A stretch of DNA of 64,000 nt from Ancylomarina longa. Lineage in GTDB: Bacteria; Bacteroidota; Bacteroidia; Bacteroidales; Marinifilaceae. The stretch covers positions 108,419 to 172,418 of the forward strand of contig NZ_RJJX01000004.1 in assembly GCF_003996985.1 (NCBI RefSeq). Reading direction: 5' to 3'. The notes beneath the pieces are model-generated. The model was not told the DNA's origin. It was given only the letters and a program-made list of their open reading frames with translations, and did not search any database. Positions 28,288 through 37,304 of this stretch are shown here, one piece after another. Position 1 is the first letter of the stretch. The number at the start of each line of letters is the position of its first letter. The position numbers were made by a program, and so were the translations under genes.

Positions 28288-28887
28288 ATGAAAAGAAAAA
28301 ATTTAAATCTAAAAGGAATCGTATTGGGAGTAATACTATTCTTAGGGGCAAATGCAGCATTCGCAACGGGTAACATTCGTATCAATTCTTATTTGGATAC
28401 CGATTTGTCTATTGTTTCCATCATCAATCCAACACAAGCACCTTTGAGAATGAATATCACTGATGAAGCTGGTAATTTGTATTACTCTAAAAAAGTGAGT
28501 AGCGCAACCACTGCACAAAAACTATTCGATTTCTCTTATCTGGAAGATGGTGTTTACAAAATTGTTTTAAACGGAAACGAAGAAAACATCGAAAAATCCT
28601 TTGAGATTGTCAATAACAAATTGGTAGCCGCCAAAGTAGAAAAAGACACAGAGAAAACCATGTTTAGAGCAGATGCAAACAATTTGTTTATCACCTATTT
28701 ATCTTTCGATAACAAAGATTTAAACATCTCTATTACCGATGAATTTGGTAACGAAGTGTTCACAAAGAGCTATACTTCTGAACCTACATTCTCTAAGAAA
28801 TTTAACGTAGAAGCATTACCCGAAGGCGACTATAAAGTACGTTTGATTTCTAACAATAAAGAATACAACTATGCCTTTAGCAAGTAG
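28288..28887 (+). CDS. secreted two-repeat beta-sandwich protein, function unknown
   Basis: A 199-residue protein from the ATG at 28288; an earlier TTG at 28273 adds MKFYK. Signal peptide about 1-27 (ending ANAAFATG). The mature protein has two similar halves: ITDEAGNLYYSKKV with LEDGVYKIVL, and ITDEFGNEVFTKSY with LPEGDYKVRL. Each half is an Ig-like or DUF3244-like beta sandwich of about 80 residues. No catalytic motif or sorting domain was recognised. It is a single gene with a strong terminator. Confidence 0.75.
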   Translation: MKRKNLNLKGIVLGVILFLGANAAFATGNIRINSYLDTDLSIVSIINPTQAPLRMNITDEAGNLYYSKKVSSATTAQKLFDFSYLEDGVYKIVLNGNEENIEKSFEIVNNKLVAAKVEKDTEKTMFRADANNLFITYLSFDNKDLNISITDEFGNEVFTKSYTSEPTFSKKFNVEALPEGDYKVRLISNNKEYNYAFSK

Positions 28888-28938
28888 TGAATCCAGTGAT
28901 CAGGATGACCAATCGGTTCATCAGAATCAACACAAAAT

Positions 28939-28983
28939 AATAAGTGTATCCCTCCAAAATCAGAGATACACTTATTTTTTTTG
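28939..28983 (+). terminator. terminator after the two-repeat protein gene
   Basis: Arms AATAAGTGTATC (28939-28950) and GATACACTTATT (28965-28976) pair perfectly and are followed by a T run. Confidence 0.85.
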
Positions 28984-29153
28984 TTTGACATTATCCCGCA
29001 AAGTGTGTCAAATAATATTTCCAGGCTCGCACTTATCCTCATTCTCACCCGCTAGTTTCCTGAATCTATAAAATTCAGCAAAAACAAAGAGGAGGTCATC
29101 AGAAAAAACATTTTCATTTCTTCTTCAGACCTCCCCAATCATGACAATTACAA

Positions 29154-29933
29154 TTAACCTATGGCTTCGCTTGTTTCATTAGGAACTTCTGCTCTAGGCG
29201 TCGGAATTTCCGTACTTGGTTCCGATACCGGAATGGGCTTTATCTTTTCAACAACAACAGGCTTGCGTACCAATTTAATAATCTGATTCAAGCGATAATC
29301 ATCGGCTTTTGTTTTATCGTAGCTCATCACTAATTTTCCTGTTTTGGAAATATCGCTGAGCATACTCCATAAAACATTAAATTCGGAGTTGTTATCTATA
29401 ACCAATTGCTTGCGTTCTCTTAATTTTCCCTCCTGAACCAGATTTAAATCATAAATTTTTTGGGTAAGCGTTTCTAATTCGGTTCCCAACTCCTCTTTAT
29501 AGCCTTTTCCTTTCAAAGCCTCCAGATTATTGGCGATATTTTGCTGTACCACTTTTACTTTTGCACAATAACCTTCAACATTTCTGCTTCGAAGATTCTT
29601 TTTGGCTTCCTTCACGCCAAATGCAGCATACTTTATATTCAAGCTTTTATTGGCGCGTTGTGCATAAGCAGCAATTCGATTCAGTAGGGGAAGTACTTGA
29701 TCCATACTCAAGTATAAATCCTCCGTTATCTTAGCAATTTCGGCAGTTAGCAGCGGTGATTGGGTTAAGTCCCGTACTTTGCTGATTTGGTTGCGAACTC
29801 CAGTTACATACTCCCCATTATATTCTGGAGAAAAGGCTTCGAAATCACTTATATCCCGATTAATTAGTTGTAACATTAAATCACCTGCAACTGGCAGTTC
29901 CTCTTGACGAAATTTAAAATACCTAGCACTCAT
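29154..29933 (-). CDS. hypothetical helical protein
   Basis: A 259-residue protein not recognised as a named family. It is almost entirely alpha-helical (residues 1-210) with a Pro/Val/Glu-rich flexible tail (from about 218, VVVEKIKPIPVSEPSTEIP). No signal peptide or membrane helix is seen. Its helical layout recalls the protein at 43691, but no clear alignment is visible by eye. It lies next to the 21-bp repeat locus. Confidence 0.6.
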   Translation of the reverse strand: MSARYFKFRQEELPVAGDLMLQLINRDISDFEAFSPEYNGEYVTGVRNQISKVRDLTQSPLLTAEIAKITEDLYLSMDQVLPLLNRIAAYAQRANKSLNIKYAAFGVKEAKKNLRSRNVEGYCAKVKVVQQNIANNLEALKGKGYKEELGTELETLTQKIYDLNLVQEGKLRERKQLVIDNNSEFNVLWSMLSDISKTGKLVMSYDKTKADDYRLNQIIKLVRKPVVVEKIKPIPVSEPSTEIPTPRAEVPNETSEAIG

Positions 29934-29955
29934 TTTACTTTTTTTTAGGGTTAAA

Positions 29956-30246
29956 CTATATAATTAAAAACTTTTCACTTTCTAATTTCATATTCCAACT
30001 CCCTCTATCCTTCTTGCTTATTTTATTGATTTTCTGCTCTAAAATCTCAAAACTCTCTTTTTCAAATTTTTCCGCCTTGCTACTTTTTCGTTCCGCCTGC
30101 TTACTTTCTTGTTCCGCCTTGCTACTTTTCCGTTCCGCCTGCTTACTTTCTTGTTCCGTCTTGCTACTTTTTCGTTCCGCCTTGCTACTTTTCCGTTCCG
30201 CCTGCTTACTTTCTTGTTCCGCCTTGCTACTTTTCCGTTCCGCCAA
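29956..30246 (-). CDS. possible repeat-encoded 96-residue coiled-coil protein
   Basis: An open frame with only a TTG start (30244-30246) and an in-frame stop just upstream. The first 57 residues are encoded by eight 21-bp units and give heptads such as AERKSSK and AEQESKQ. The last 38 residues (FEKESFEILEQKINKISKK and onward) are not repetitive. It may be a real highly charged coil or a repeat that happens to stay open. No promoter was seen. Confidence 0.3.
   Translation of the reverse strand: MAERKSSKAEQESKQAERKSSKAERKSSKTEQESKQAERKSSKAEQESKQAERKSSKAEKFEKESFEILEQKINKISKKDRGSWNMKLESEKFLII
30073..30240. repeat. 21-bp tandem repeat, two unit types
   Basis: Eight units of exactly 21 bp in the order A B A B A A B A. 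Unit A is CGCCTTGCTACTTTTYCGTTC-like (given as its start CGCCTTGCTACTTTT); unit B starts CGCCTGCTTACTTTC. The 21-bp period keeps frame on both strands, so it gives heptad peptides on the minus strand. Confidence 0.9.
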
Positions 30247-31148
30247 GCGATTTTACTGCATTACATCAACTTCTTATCGTTCATATCTCTTTCTCATACT
30301 CCTATTCTACTTACTGTTCTGCACAAACAAGCTACTTTTTTCTATATCTGATTATCTTCAACGAACTATCGAAACACTCACCTAATACTTAAAGCCACCA
30401 AAAACCCTAAACAACAAGCAGAAACAAAACAACACACATATAAAGTCCTCTTTACTAATTTAACGATAGTATTTTTACTAACACAACACCTAATTTAGTA
30501 GTTTAAATTTATATGTCAATTATTTTTTCTGTTTTTTTTCATTATTTTTTTCATATGATTATTAACACCAATAAAATCAAGGCTTGTGCGATTTTCGGAC
30601 TTTCCTATCCGATTTACAATAAAAGAAGAACACATAAAAGACCATTTGGTTAAGAATTACAGGAAATGATATAGCTTTGTTTTCCCAAAAGCGAAAAATT
30701 CTTTTTTATTTGAAGATTGGCTGCATAATCTGTATCTCAAAACCAATATCCTGATGCCCTATAGAAAATAGCCACTAAATAATCAGCCGAAGAAGGAATT
30801 ATTCTCTCGCCATGCTACAGCAATAGAAATAAGCGATCAGCAATGTCCTATACATCTATTTTACAAAACACCATAGTGGAATAATCCTTATTTCCAGAAA
30901 CATTACTACAACTCCTGCTTAATACAAGCTGGAAAACATCACTATGATTAGTATTTTATCTTTTTACCTTAATATAATTGATTACTTTTGCAAACTATTA
31001 CCCAAAAACGAGAGCGGACAAAAAGAAAATACAAGATGCTTCTACATGATATTAATTGGAAAAAGCAGGTATAAGCACAGGAAATATTTACACTGCTATC
31101 GGTAGGCTTAAGCAATAAAGAATATCAAAAAAGAATACAATATAAACT
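30247..31148. other. 900-bp intergenic region, no gene seen
   Basis: AT-rich, with many short stops in all frames. No tRNA, repeat or recognisable regulatory site was found apart from ordinary poly-T stretches near 30520. Around 30590-30660 there is a slightly more coding-like stretch that may be a gene relic. This could not be confirmed. Confidence 0.5.
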
Positions 31149-33059
31149 ATGAAATTACAGAACATTATCAAGAGCCGTTATGGCGGAATCGTCATCTTTA
31201 GCATGATATTTTTAGCTTTATCCTTTCTGGTTCGAAGCATATTACTTATCACAGACTTCAGCAATGTAGATTTTGGAATTACTCATTTCTTGCAGATCTA
31301 TTTATATGGTTTGTTTTACGACTTGGTAACCATTTCCTATTTTATTATTCCTTTCGTGCTTTACCTTTTAATAATGCCCGACCAACTATACCGAAGTAAA
31401 ATTCACCGATGGATCTCCTATCCTTTCTTTATCTTCACTATCGGCATCCTTGTGTTTTCAGGAATTGGAGAATGGTTTTTCTGGGAAGAATTTAGTGTTC
31501 GCTATAACTTTATTGCAGTAGATTACCTGGTTTACACCCACGAAGTAATCTCTAACATTAAGCAATCATATCCTATGCCAATCATTATTTTGGGAATGCT
31601 TACGCTCTCGGCGGGAATTTTTGCATTAGTAAAGAAATATTTCGATAGAAGTCTGGACAGCAAATCCCGTTTTATCCACCGATTGGGTATCAGCACAGTA
31701 CTTTTGCTTCTGCCTGTGCTTGCATTCTTCACTATCGACAAAACAACTGCCGAGGTAAAAGACAACACCTATTCGAACGAGTTGGCACACAATGGGATCT
31801 ACCAAATATTTTCGGCCTTTCGCAACAACGAATTAGATTACAAGACTTTTTATCAATCGATAGATGATAAAGAGGCTTTTACCCGCTTACGAAAATTAAT
31901 AATGACTCCAAACAGTAAGTTTTTAAGCGATGATGTTTTTGATGTAAGCCGAAAAATAGACTATCCCGGAGAAGAAAAACATTATAATGTGATAATGATA
32001 ACGGTGGAAAGCCTAAGTGGCTCCTTCTTTACTGAATTTGGCAATACCCAACACATCACTCCAAATTTGGATAGCCTCGTAAAACAGTCGCTTTTCTTCA
32101 CTAACTTTTTTGCATCCGGAACCAGAACCGTTCGTGGAATGGAAGCATTAAATCTTTCCTTACCACCAACACCCGGATACTCTATTGTAAAACGTCCGAA
32201 CAACGAAAACATGTTCACCCTGGGTAATATCCTAAAAGAAAAAGGCTATGTGAATAATTTCATCTATGCAGGAAATGGGTATTTTGATAATATGAACTAT
32301 TTCTTTGGAAATAATGGCTACGACATTATTGATCACAGCAATTTTAAAGATGATGAAATCAGCTTTGAGAATGCATGGGGCGTTTGCGACGAAGATCTTC
32401 TGACAAAAGTTCTACAAGTGTCCGACAGTATCTACAAACAAGGGAAAGCCTTCCATCATTTTATCATGACCACCTCTAATCACCGTCCATACACCTATCC
32501 GGAAGGAAAAATTGATATTCCTTCTCATTCGGGTCGTGCCGGAGCGGTAAAATATACCGATTATGCAATAGCTAAATTTCTTAGGGATGCCAAAAAACAC
32601 GCATGGTTCAACAACACTATCTTTGTTATTGTGGCAGATCATTGCGCATCAAGTGCTGGAAAGACTTCACTACCAGTGAAGAAATATCATATTCCGCTAA
32701 TTATTTATGCACCACAAATTATAAAGCCTGCAGAAAACACAACCCTTGCCTCACAAATTGATTTTGCACCTACTATCTTAGGTTTATTGAATATGAGTTA
32801 CACCTCAAAATTCTTTGGAAAGGATATTTTGCTAAGTCCACCAAACCGGGCGGTTATCGGAACTTATCAGAAAATTGGATTCCTACACAATAACCAGTTA
32901 ACCGTGCAAGTTCCTACTAAGCAAATCGAAGCTTTTACCGTTAACGGACTGGAACAAGAGCCTGCAAAAACAAATCGGGAGGAATTACTGGATGCAATTA
33001 CCTATTATCAAACTGCCAGCTATCTTTTTCATCATAAAAAATACCAGTTTAAGGAATAA
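31149..33059 (+). CDS. LTA synthase-like phosphoglycerol transferase (sulfatase family)
   Basis: A 636-residue inner-membrane enzyme. The N-terminal third has five hydrophobic helices (about 15-215). The periplasmic sulfatase-fold domain begins VIMITVESLSGSF, where the Glu is a metal ligand. The nucleophile is probably Thr327 (SGTRTVRGMEAL, Thr325/Thr327). Further ligands are His in TSNHRPYTYP and Asp-His in IVADHCASS. Related enzymes transfer phosphoglycerol or phosphoethanolamine from lipids, releasing diacylglycerol. The acceptor here is unknown. It is followed after 3 bp by a diacylglycerol kinase-like gene. Confidence 0.88.
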   Translation: MKLQNIIKSRYGGIVIFSMIFLALSFLVRSILLITDFSNVDFGITHFLQIYLYGLFYDLVTISYFIIPFVLYLLIMPDQLYRSKIHRWISYPFFIFTIGILVFSGIGEWFFWEEFSVRYNFIAVDYLVYTHEVISNIKQSYPMPIIILGMLTLSAGIFALVKKYFDRSLDSKSRFIHRLGISTVLLLLPVLAFFTIDKTTAEVKDNTYSNELAHNGIYQIFSAFRNNELDYKTFYQSIDDKEAFTRLRKLIMTPNSKFLSDDVFDVSRKIDYPGEEKHYNVIMITVESLSGSFFTEFGNTQHITPNLDSLVKQSLFFTNFFASGTRTVRGMEALNLSLPPTPGYSIVKRPNNENMFTLGNILKEKGYVNNFIYAGNGYFDNMNYFFGNNGYDIIDHSNFKDDEISFENAWGVCDEDLLTKVLQVSDSIYKQGKAFHHFIMTTSNHRPYTYPEGKIDIPSHSGRAGAVKYTDYAIAKFLRDAKKHAWFNNTIFVIVADHCASSAGKTSLPVKKYHIPLIIYAPQIIKPAENTTLASQIDFAPTILGLLNMSYTSKFFGKDILLSPPNRAVIGTYQKIGFLHNNQLTVQVPTKQIEAFTVNGLEQEPAKTNREELLDAITYYQTASYLFHHKKYQFKE

Positions 33060-33062
33060 ATC

Positions 33063-33941
33063 ATGCCACAAGTTTTAAAACTTCTAGTAATTATCAATCC
33101 GGTTTCGGGAACAGGAAAGCAAAAAGGCATAGAGAAGCTGTTAAATCAGTATCTTAATCCAGCTCGCTTTGCACTGGATATTCGATACACACAGTATGCC
33201 AAGCACGGAATGGAATTGGCAAAGGAGGCCATTGCGGAATCCTTCGATGCCGTTCTGGCTGTGGGCGGAGATGGCACTGTGAATGAGATTGCCAGTATAT
33301 TAACCGGTACTGATGTGGCATTGGGCATTCTTCCTTGTGGGTCGGGAAATGGCTTAGCCCGACATCTTGGTATTCCCATGAATCTGAAAAAAGCCATTGC
33401 CTGGATCAATAAAGCCCGGATAATAAAAATGGATACGGTAAAAGCAAATCAATACATTTTTGTGAATATGGGAGGAATAGGTTTCGATGCCTTTATCAGT
33501 AATAAATTTGAAAACATGAAAGGAAGAGGATTTTGGAATTACGCCCGGGCAGTACTCCAGAGCTTTTTCACTTATCCCATGCAAAATTTCACGATCATCG
33601 AAAATCATCAGGAACATCATCATCGGGGTTTTCTGCTGAGCTTTGCTAATTCCGATCAATTTGGAAATAATGCATTTATCGCTCCTAGCGCTAACATTCA
33701 GGATGGAATTTTAAACCTGGTATTATTGCAAAAACCAAAATGGTATCAGATTCCTCTTTTGGCATTCCAGGTATTCACCAAACGTATAGAGAAATCCCCC
33801 CTATTTAGCCAAGTAAAGGGAAGTGAATTTCGAATTATTCAGGAAAATACGCTGGCACACCTCGATGGGGAACCTATAGAGTTGGGACAGGAAATACATT
33901 TACAGGTTTGGGCTAAATCTTTGAAGGTGTTTAAAGTATAA
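33063..33941 (+). CDS. diacylglycerol kinase-family lipid kinase (YegS/DagK type)
   Basis: A 292-residue cytoplasmic lipid kinase. The nucleotide-binding motif is AVGGDGTVNEIASIL (about 60-75), followed by PCGSGNGLARHLG (about 92-104); a C-terminal beta-rich domain follows. Its position 3 bp after the phosphoglycerol transferase suggests that it phosphorylates diacylglycerol left by that enzyme, returning it to phospholipid synthesis (inference). Sphingosine- or undecaprenol-kinase-like activity cannot be excluded. Confidence 0.88.
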   Translation: MPQVLKLLVIINPVSGTGKQKGIEKLLNQYLNPARFALDIRYTQYAKHGMELAKEAIAESFDAVLAVGGDGTVNEIASILTGTDVALGILPCGSGNGLARHLGIPMNLKKAIAWINKARIIKMDTVKANQYIFVNMGGIGFDAFISNKFENMKGRGFWNYARAVLQSFFTYPMQNFTIIENHQEHHHRGFLLSFANSDQFGNNAFIAPSANIQDGILNLVLLQKPKWYQIPLLAFQVFTKRIEKSPLFSQVKGSEFRIIQENTLAHLDGEPIELGQEIHLQVWAKSLKVFKV

Positions 33942-34696
33942 TACACTTCTTAACTAATAGAACTTTCGATTGTAAGGCAGGATACATGCAAGTGAAAAAG
34001 TGGTTCATCCAAAAAATGCAAAGCTCAAAAGACAGCATTCCTATCAAATATCGGTTTTTATATGATTTGCTTATCTACAAACTTCATTTCAATTATTACT
34101 TTTCAACTCAAGCCGTTTTGGCTCCTACTTTTGATTGCCCAAAAGTAGGCAAAAGGTCACCGCGGCATGAAAAATCCCTAAAAATCAGTTCACTAAAACT
34201 TAGGAACTCGTCCTTTTAGCCCCACCTCCCTCGCAGGACAATCGCATTTAAAAAATACATGTAATATTTCGGTGCGCTGCACCTTTTGATATGGCATAAA
34301 ATATTAAGCTATAAATATTGCGCAACGCTGTTGCTTATTAACAAATAAAAAAAGCAGTACAGATTCACTCATTACAACAATCATTGTTGTTTGATGAATT
34401 AAAGATGTGAAACATCGAAATATTAAAGGAAAAAAAATTAAATGCGTTTGCCCTGTCTTATCTCGGGGCTAAGGTCTTCAAACAGCCTAAGTTTTTTAAC
34501 CTTACCTACTTTTGATTTTTTTAACGGCTTTTTTCATGATGCAGATCCTGCTCTATCAAAGCCATTTATCACTAATTAATCGATGCATAAAAGCAAAAAC
34601 TAAAAAAATAAGGCAAAGCTATTGTAATCTACAGGCTTTGCCTTACTTTTGACCACTTTTTAAAAACCGGGAGATTAACCCCACAAATATTACGAA
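33942..34696. other. intergenic region with degenerate repeat-like sequence
   Basis: About 750 bp with no supported gene. Visible structure: a perfect 10-bp inverted repeat CCTACTTTTG/CAAAAGTAGG (34124-34149), a second copy of CCTACTTTTGATT at about 34505-34517, two tri-loop hairpins at 34271-34283 and 34322-34334, and a terminator-like stem at 34610-34644. A 77-codon open frame at 33986-34219 runs through the repeat and was not called. Confidence 0.55.
34610..34650 (+). terminator. terminator-like stem upstream of the transglutaminase gene
   Basis: Arms AAGGCAAAGC (34610-34619) and GCTTTGCCTT (34635-34644) pair perfectly, with a short ACTTTT tail. It sits only about 50 bp before the start of the next gene and no gene precedes it closely, so it may end a non-coding transcript or act as an attenuator. 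Confidence 0.55.
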
Positions 34697-35719
34697 ATGA
34701 GATTCTTACTATTCAGTATAGCGATTGCCTTTTTGGGGAGTTGTAACAAAGCTCCGGAAAGAAATTTTGAATTTGATTACAAAGTGAGCTTAAAGGCAGA
34801 CACCATTAAAAACACCAAAATATGGATTCCCATTCCCGCTAGTAATGCGGCACAGGAAATTAACAACCTAAACATACAGTCGAATATCGATTACGAAATC
34901 AAAAAAGAGGAGAAATTTGGCAACACCTATTATTTTACGAACATCAAAGGAGAAAGAACAAAAGCAAGTCATATCCACTTCCATTTTACCGTTCACAGAA
35001 AACAACGAAATACCATAGCAGCATCAGGAAAAGATGTTACGAAGTATTTGCTTGCCAATCGTCTGGTACCTGTTGGTGGCAGATTCGATTCAATTATAAA
35101 AACCAATTCCTTTCGCCCGGATAATATGCGTGCCATTTATGATTTTGTGCAAAGCGAAATGCAGTACGGCAAACCAAAAACAAAAGACCAAAAGGATCAT
35201 TACTACGCCAGCCTGCCGGAAATTATCAAGAAAAACATCACAAAGGACAGTGTGGTAAACCTCTACGAACGATCTAAATTACTCCACAGCGAATTTACTT
35301 TTGGAAATGGCAACTCAAACTATGCCTGCGACATTTCTGTTGGTAACTGTACTGATTTTCATTCCTACTTTATGAGTTTGGCACGCAGCATGAAAGTACC
35401 TGCTCGTTTTCACATTGGTTTTTCGATACCAACCGAAAAGAAAGGGAAAATTGGCGGCTATCATTGCTGGGCTGATTATTACAGCAAGGATCAATGGATT
35501 CCTATAGATATATCGGAAGCGGATAAATCTCCTGAAAAATCAGATTTTTATTTCGGGAATCTCGATTTCAACAGAGTAGAATTTACCCACGGAAGAGATT
35601 TGAAATTAGAAGATTACCATCACGGGCTGGTAAACTTTTTCATCTATCCAATTGTTGAGGAAGATGGCGTAGTTACAAATAATTACAGTAAAACATTTTC
35701 GTATAGAGAAATAAATTAA
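34697..35719 (+). CDS. transglutaminase-like lipoprotein
   Basis: A 340-residue lipoprotein: MRFLLFSIAIAFLGSC gives lipidated Cys16. An N-terminal beta domain (about 20-130) precedes a transglutaminase-like core with the triad Cys218 (VGNCTDFHSYF), His256 (GGYHCWADYY) and Asp271 (IPIDISEAD). All three are present, so a cysteine protease, amidase or transglutaminase activity in the periplasm is likely. The substrate is unknown. It is monocistronic. Confidence 0.85.
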   Translation: MRFLLFSIAIAFLGSCNKAPERNFEFDYKVSLKADTIKNTKIWIPIPASNAAQEINNLNIQSNIDYEIKKEEKFGNTYYFTNIKGERTKASHIHFHFTVHRKQRNTIAASGKDVTKYLLANRLVPVGGRFDSIIKTNSFRPDNMRAIYDFVQSEMQYGKPKTKDQKDHYYASLPEIIKKNITKDSVVNLYERSKLLHSEFTFGNGNSNYACDISVGNCTDFHSYFMSLARSMKVPARFHIGFSIPTEKKGKIGGYHCWADYYSKDQWIPIDISEADKSPEKSDFYFGNLDFNRVEFTHGRDLKLEDYHHGLVNFFIYPIVEEDGVVTNNYSKTFSYREIN

Positions 35720-36003
35720 GAGATAATCCTCTTATATTTTTAAAGCCAATCAATAATCAATTTTTTTATGATTTTTAAGAACATTACTTAGCAGATAAAA
35801 GCTATAATTTTAATTAACAATGGAGTACAACTATCGTTTGCATGGGATCATTCCCAGTATTTTCCAGACAAATTTTTCTTTTTTGTTAAATTTACTTGCT
35901 TTTTTGTCACAAAATTAATACTTTCACAAAGCTTCTATTAGGAAGAAAAAAACACTTCCTTCGGAATCATCAAAACAATTTAAACAAACTAATTAGTCTT
36001 ATC

Positions 36004-36237
36004 ATGAAAAAATTATTATTTACGATCGCTATTTGCGGTTTTGTAATGACATCCTGTGTTAACAAAACAAAAAAAGCTGCAACAGAGGAAAAAACTACTA
36101 CTCCAACCGAAGCAGTGGAAACTACAGCTCCTGATACAATTCAAGCCGATTCTATAAAGGCTGAAATGGTAGACACCCTTAAGGCAGAAGCAGCCAAAGT
36201 TGATATTCAAAAAACAGAAGCTCCTGAAACTAAATAG
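36004..36237 (+). CDS. small lipoprotein, Thr/Ala/Glu-rich
   Basis: A 77-residue lipoprotein from the ATG at 36004, where MKKLLFTIAICGFVMTSC gives lipidated Cys18; the longer frame from 35896 lacks a signal. The mature part is a low-complexity charged sequence with repeats of the type EKTTTPTEAVETT and DSIKAEMVDTLKAEA. It has no recognised domain. A terminator follows about 85 bp after the stop. Confidence 0.65.
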   Translation: MKKLLFTIAICGFVMTSCVNKTKKAATEEKTTTPTEAVETTAPDTIQADSIKAEMVDTLKAEAAKVDIQKTEAPETK

Positions 36238-36318
36238 AAGAATTCAAAAGCAAGAAAAGACCAAAAAGCGAGCTTGAACAGTCGACAAAACTTATAAGCC
36301 TCTATTGCTAAAATTAAG

Positions 36319-36350
36319 CTAGCCATGAAATAAACTTCATGGCTTTTTTC
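36319..36350 (+). terminator. terminator after the small lipoprotein
   Basis: AGCCATGAA (36321-36329) pairs with TTCATGGCT (36336-36344), followed by six T. Confidence 0.8.
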
Positions 36351-36408
36351 ATTCCTAAAAACAAAACTCCCTAAAACCTGTAATTGCATATCAAAGAAGG
36401 CAAAATTG

Positions 36409-36702
36409 ATGACTCAATTCCAAAAAGAAGAATCAAACATTGGGAAAATAGAAAAAGAAACCGCATTTCAGAAACTTTTTCAAAGCTATTTAAAACTAAA
36501 ACAAAGCTTGAAGGACTACCATGAGATATTTTCAGAAAAAAAATATGACAGCTCACTTCGCAAAACCCTTAACTACGGCGAAATATCTGGAATTGAATAT
36601 CTTATGGAGAGCATTTACTACTATGATAGTTTTGACACTTATCTGAAAATTGAACATGAATACTATAAAACGGCAGCAAAAATTCAAAAATACCAGCTCT
36701 AA
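36409..36702 (+). CDS. hypothetical small helical protein
   Basis: A 97-residue frame from the ATG at 36409. The composition looks coding, with charged and aromatic residues regularly spaced (AFQKLFQSYLKLKQSLKDYH and EYLMESIYYYDSFDTYL). No signal peptide, membrane helix or known domain was recognised. A stem-loop lies about 110 bp after its stop. Confidence 0.45.
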   Translation: MTQFQKEESNIGKIEKETAFQKLFQSYLKLKQSLKDYHEIFSEKKYDSSLRKTLNYGEISGIEYLMESIYYYDSFDTYLKIEHEYYKTAAKIQKYQL

Positions 36703-36810
36703 GCATATTTAGAATGAATTGAAATACCACTTTTATTAGAACCTTTTAAAACAGGTGGCGTAGAAGATGCAAAACGATTTCCGTTTTTAAGGTTTAAAGT
36801 GAATAGATAG

Positions 36811-36840
36811 AAGAGGATGGGGTGGTTCCCATCCTCTTTT
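36811..36840 (+). terminator. stem-loop 1 of a twin pair
   Basis: AAGAGGATGGG (36811-36821) pairs with CCCATCCTCTT (36828-36838) around the loop GTGGTT, followed by T. It is preceded by AGGTTTAAAGTGAATA (about 36789-36804), which is also found before stem-loop 2. It probably terminates the small gene at 36409. Confidence 0.65.
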
Positions 36841-37069
36841 GATTTTACAAGTTCTACCTTACCGACCCGTTTAGGATCTACTTTCCCAAAATACAAGTAA
36901 TTATTATCATCAAAATACACCCACCGACAAGGAATGAAAGTCATTATTTCCAATCAGTTAAAAAATATTTTTTTAAATTTTATTAAACTTTTTTATTGAC
37001 AATAAAAAAGTTTATCCATATATTACAATTGAATTTTCTACGGAAAATTTAGGTTTTAAAGTGAATATG

Positions 37070-37099
37070 AAAAGGGACGGAGTGGTTGCCGTCCCTTTT
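37070..37099 (+). terminator. stem-loop 2 of a twin pair
   Basis: AAAAGGGACGG (37070-37080) pairs with CCGTCCCTTTT (37089-37099) around AGTGGTTG, followed by T/C. The 5' flank (TTTAGGTTTTAAAGTGAATA, about 37048-37067) matches stem-loop 1, while the stem itself differs fully. No gene precedes it closely. Confidence 0.6.
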
Positions 37100-37250
37100 T
37101 CCTTTCCTATATCCAGGTGGATAGTAATCTAAAAACGGTATTTCTCCTACATAAAACCCTACTTACAAAGACATTCCTTTTATTAAAATATACTATCCAT
37201 ATAAAATGGACAAAACTTATTCAAATTGAAGATTAGGAGACATATAGACA

Positions 37251-37284
37251 CAAAAAAATGAAGACTTAAAAGTCTCCATTTTTC
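37251..37284 (-). terminator. terminator after the AsmA gene
   Basis: On the minus strand, AATGGAGACTT and AAGTCTTCATT form the stem with one mismatch, followed by a long T run. It lies about 25 bp after the stop of the AsmA-family gene. Confidence 0.75.
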
Positions 37285-37304
37285 TAATTGTAAACAAGCT
37301 CCTT

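Larger units (their letters stand above)
36954..37304. other. intergenic with stem-loop 2 and a leftward terminator
   Basis: About 350 bp without a gene. It contains stem-loop 2 (37070-37099) and the terminator for the AsmA gene (37251-37284). The rest is AT-rich. Confidence 0.6.

Noticed and set aside
30590-30660. possible gene relic
   Set aside because: A short coding-like stretch only; no match or frame could be established by eye.
33986-34219. 77-codon open frame
   Set aside because: It runs through a repeat-like block with an inverted repeat and has no promoter, signal or domain.
36699-36953. 84-codon minus-strand frame
   Set aside because: Its middle is the antisense of stem-loop 1, and the second stem-loop in the same family is not open in the same way, so the frame is probably accidental.
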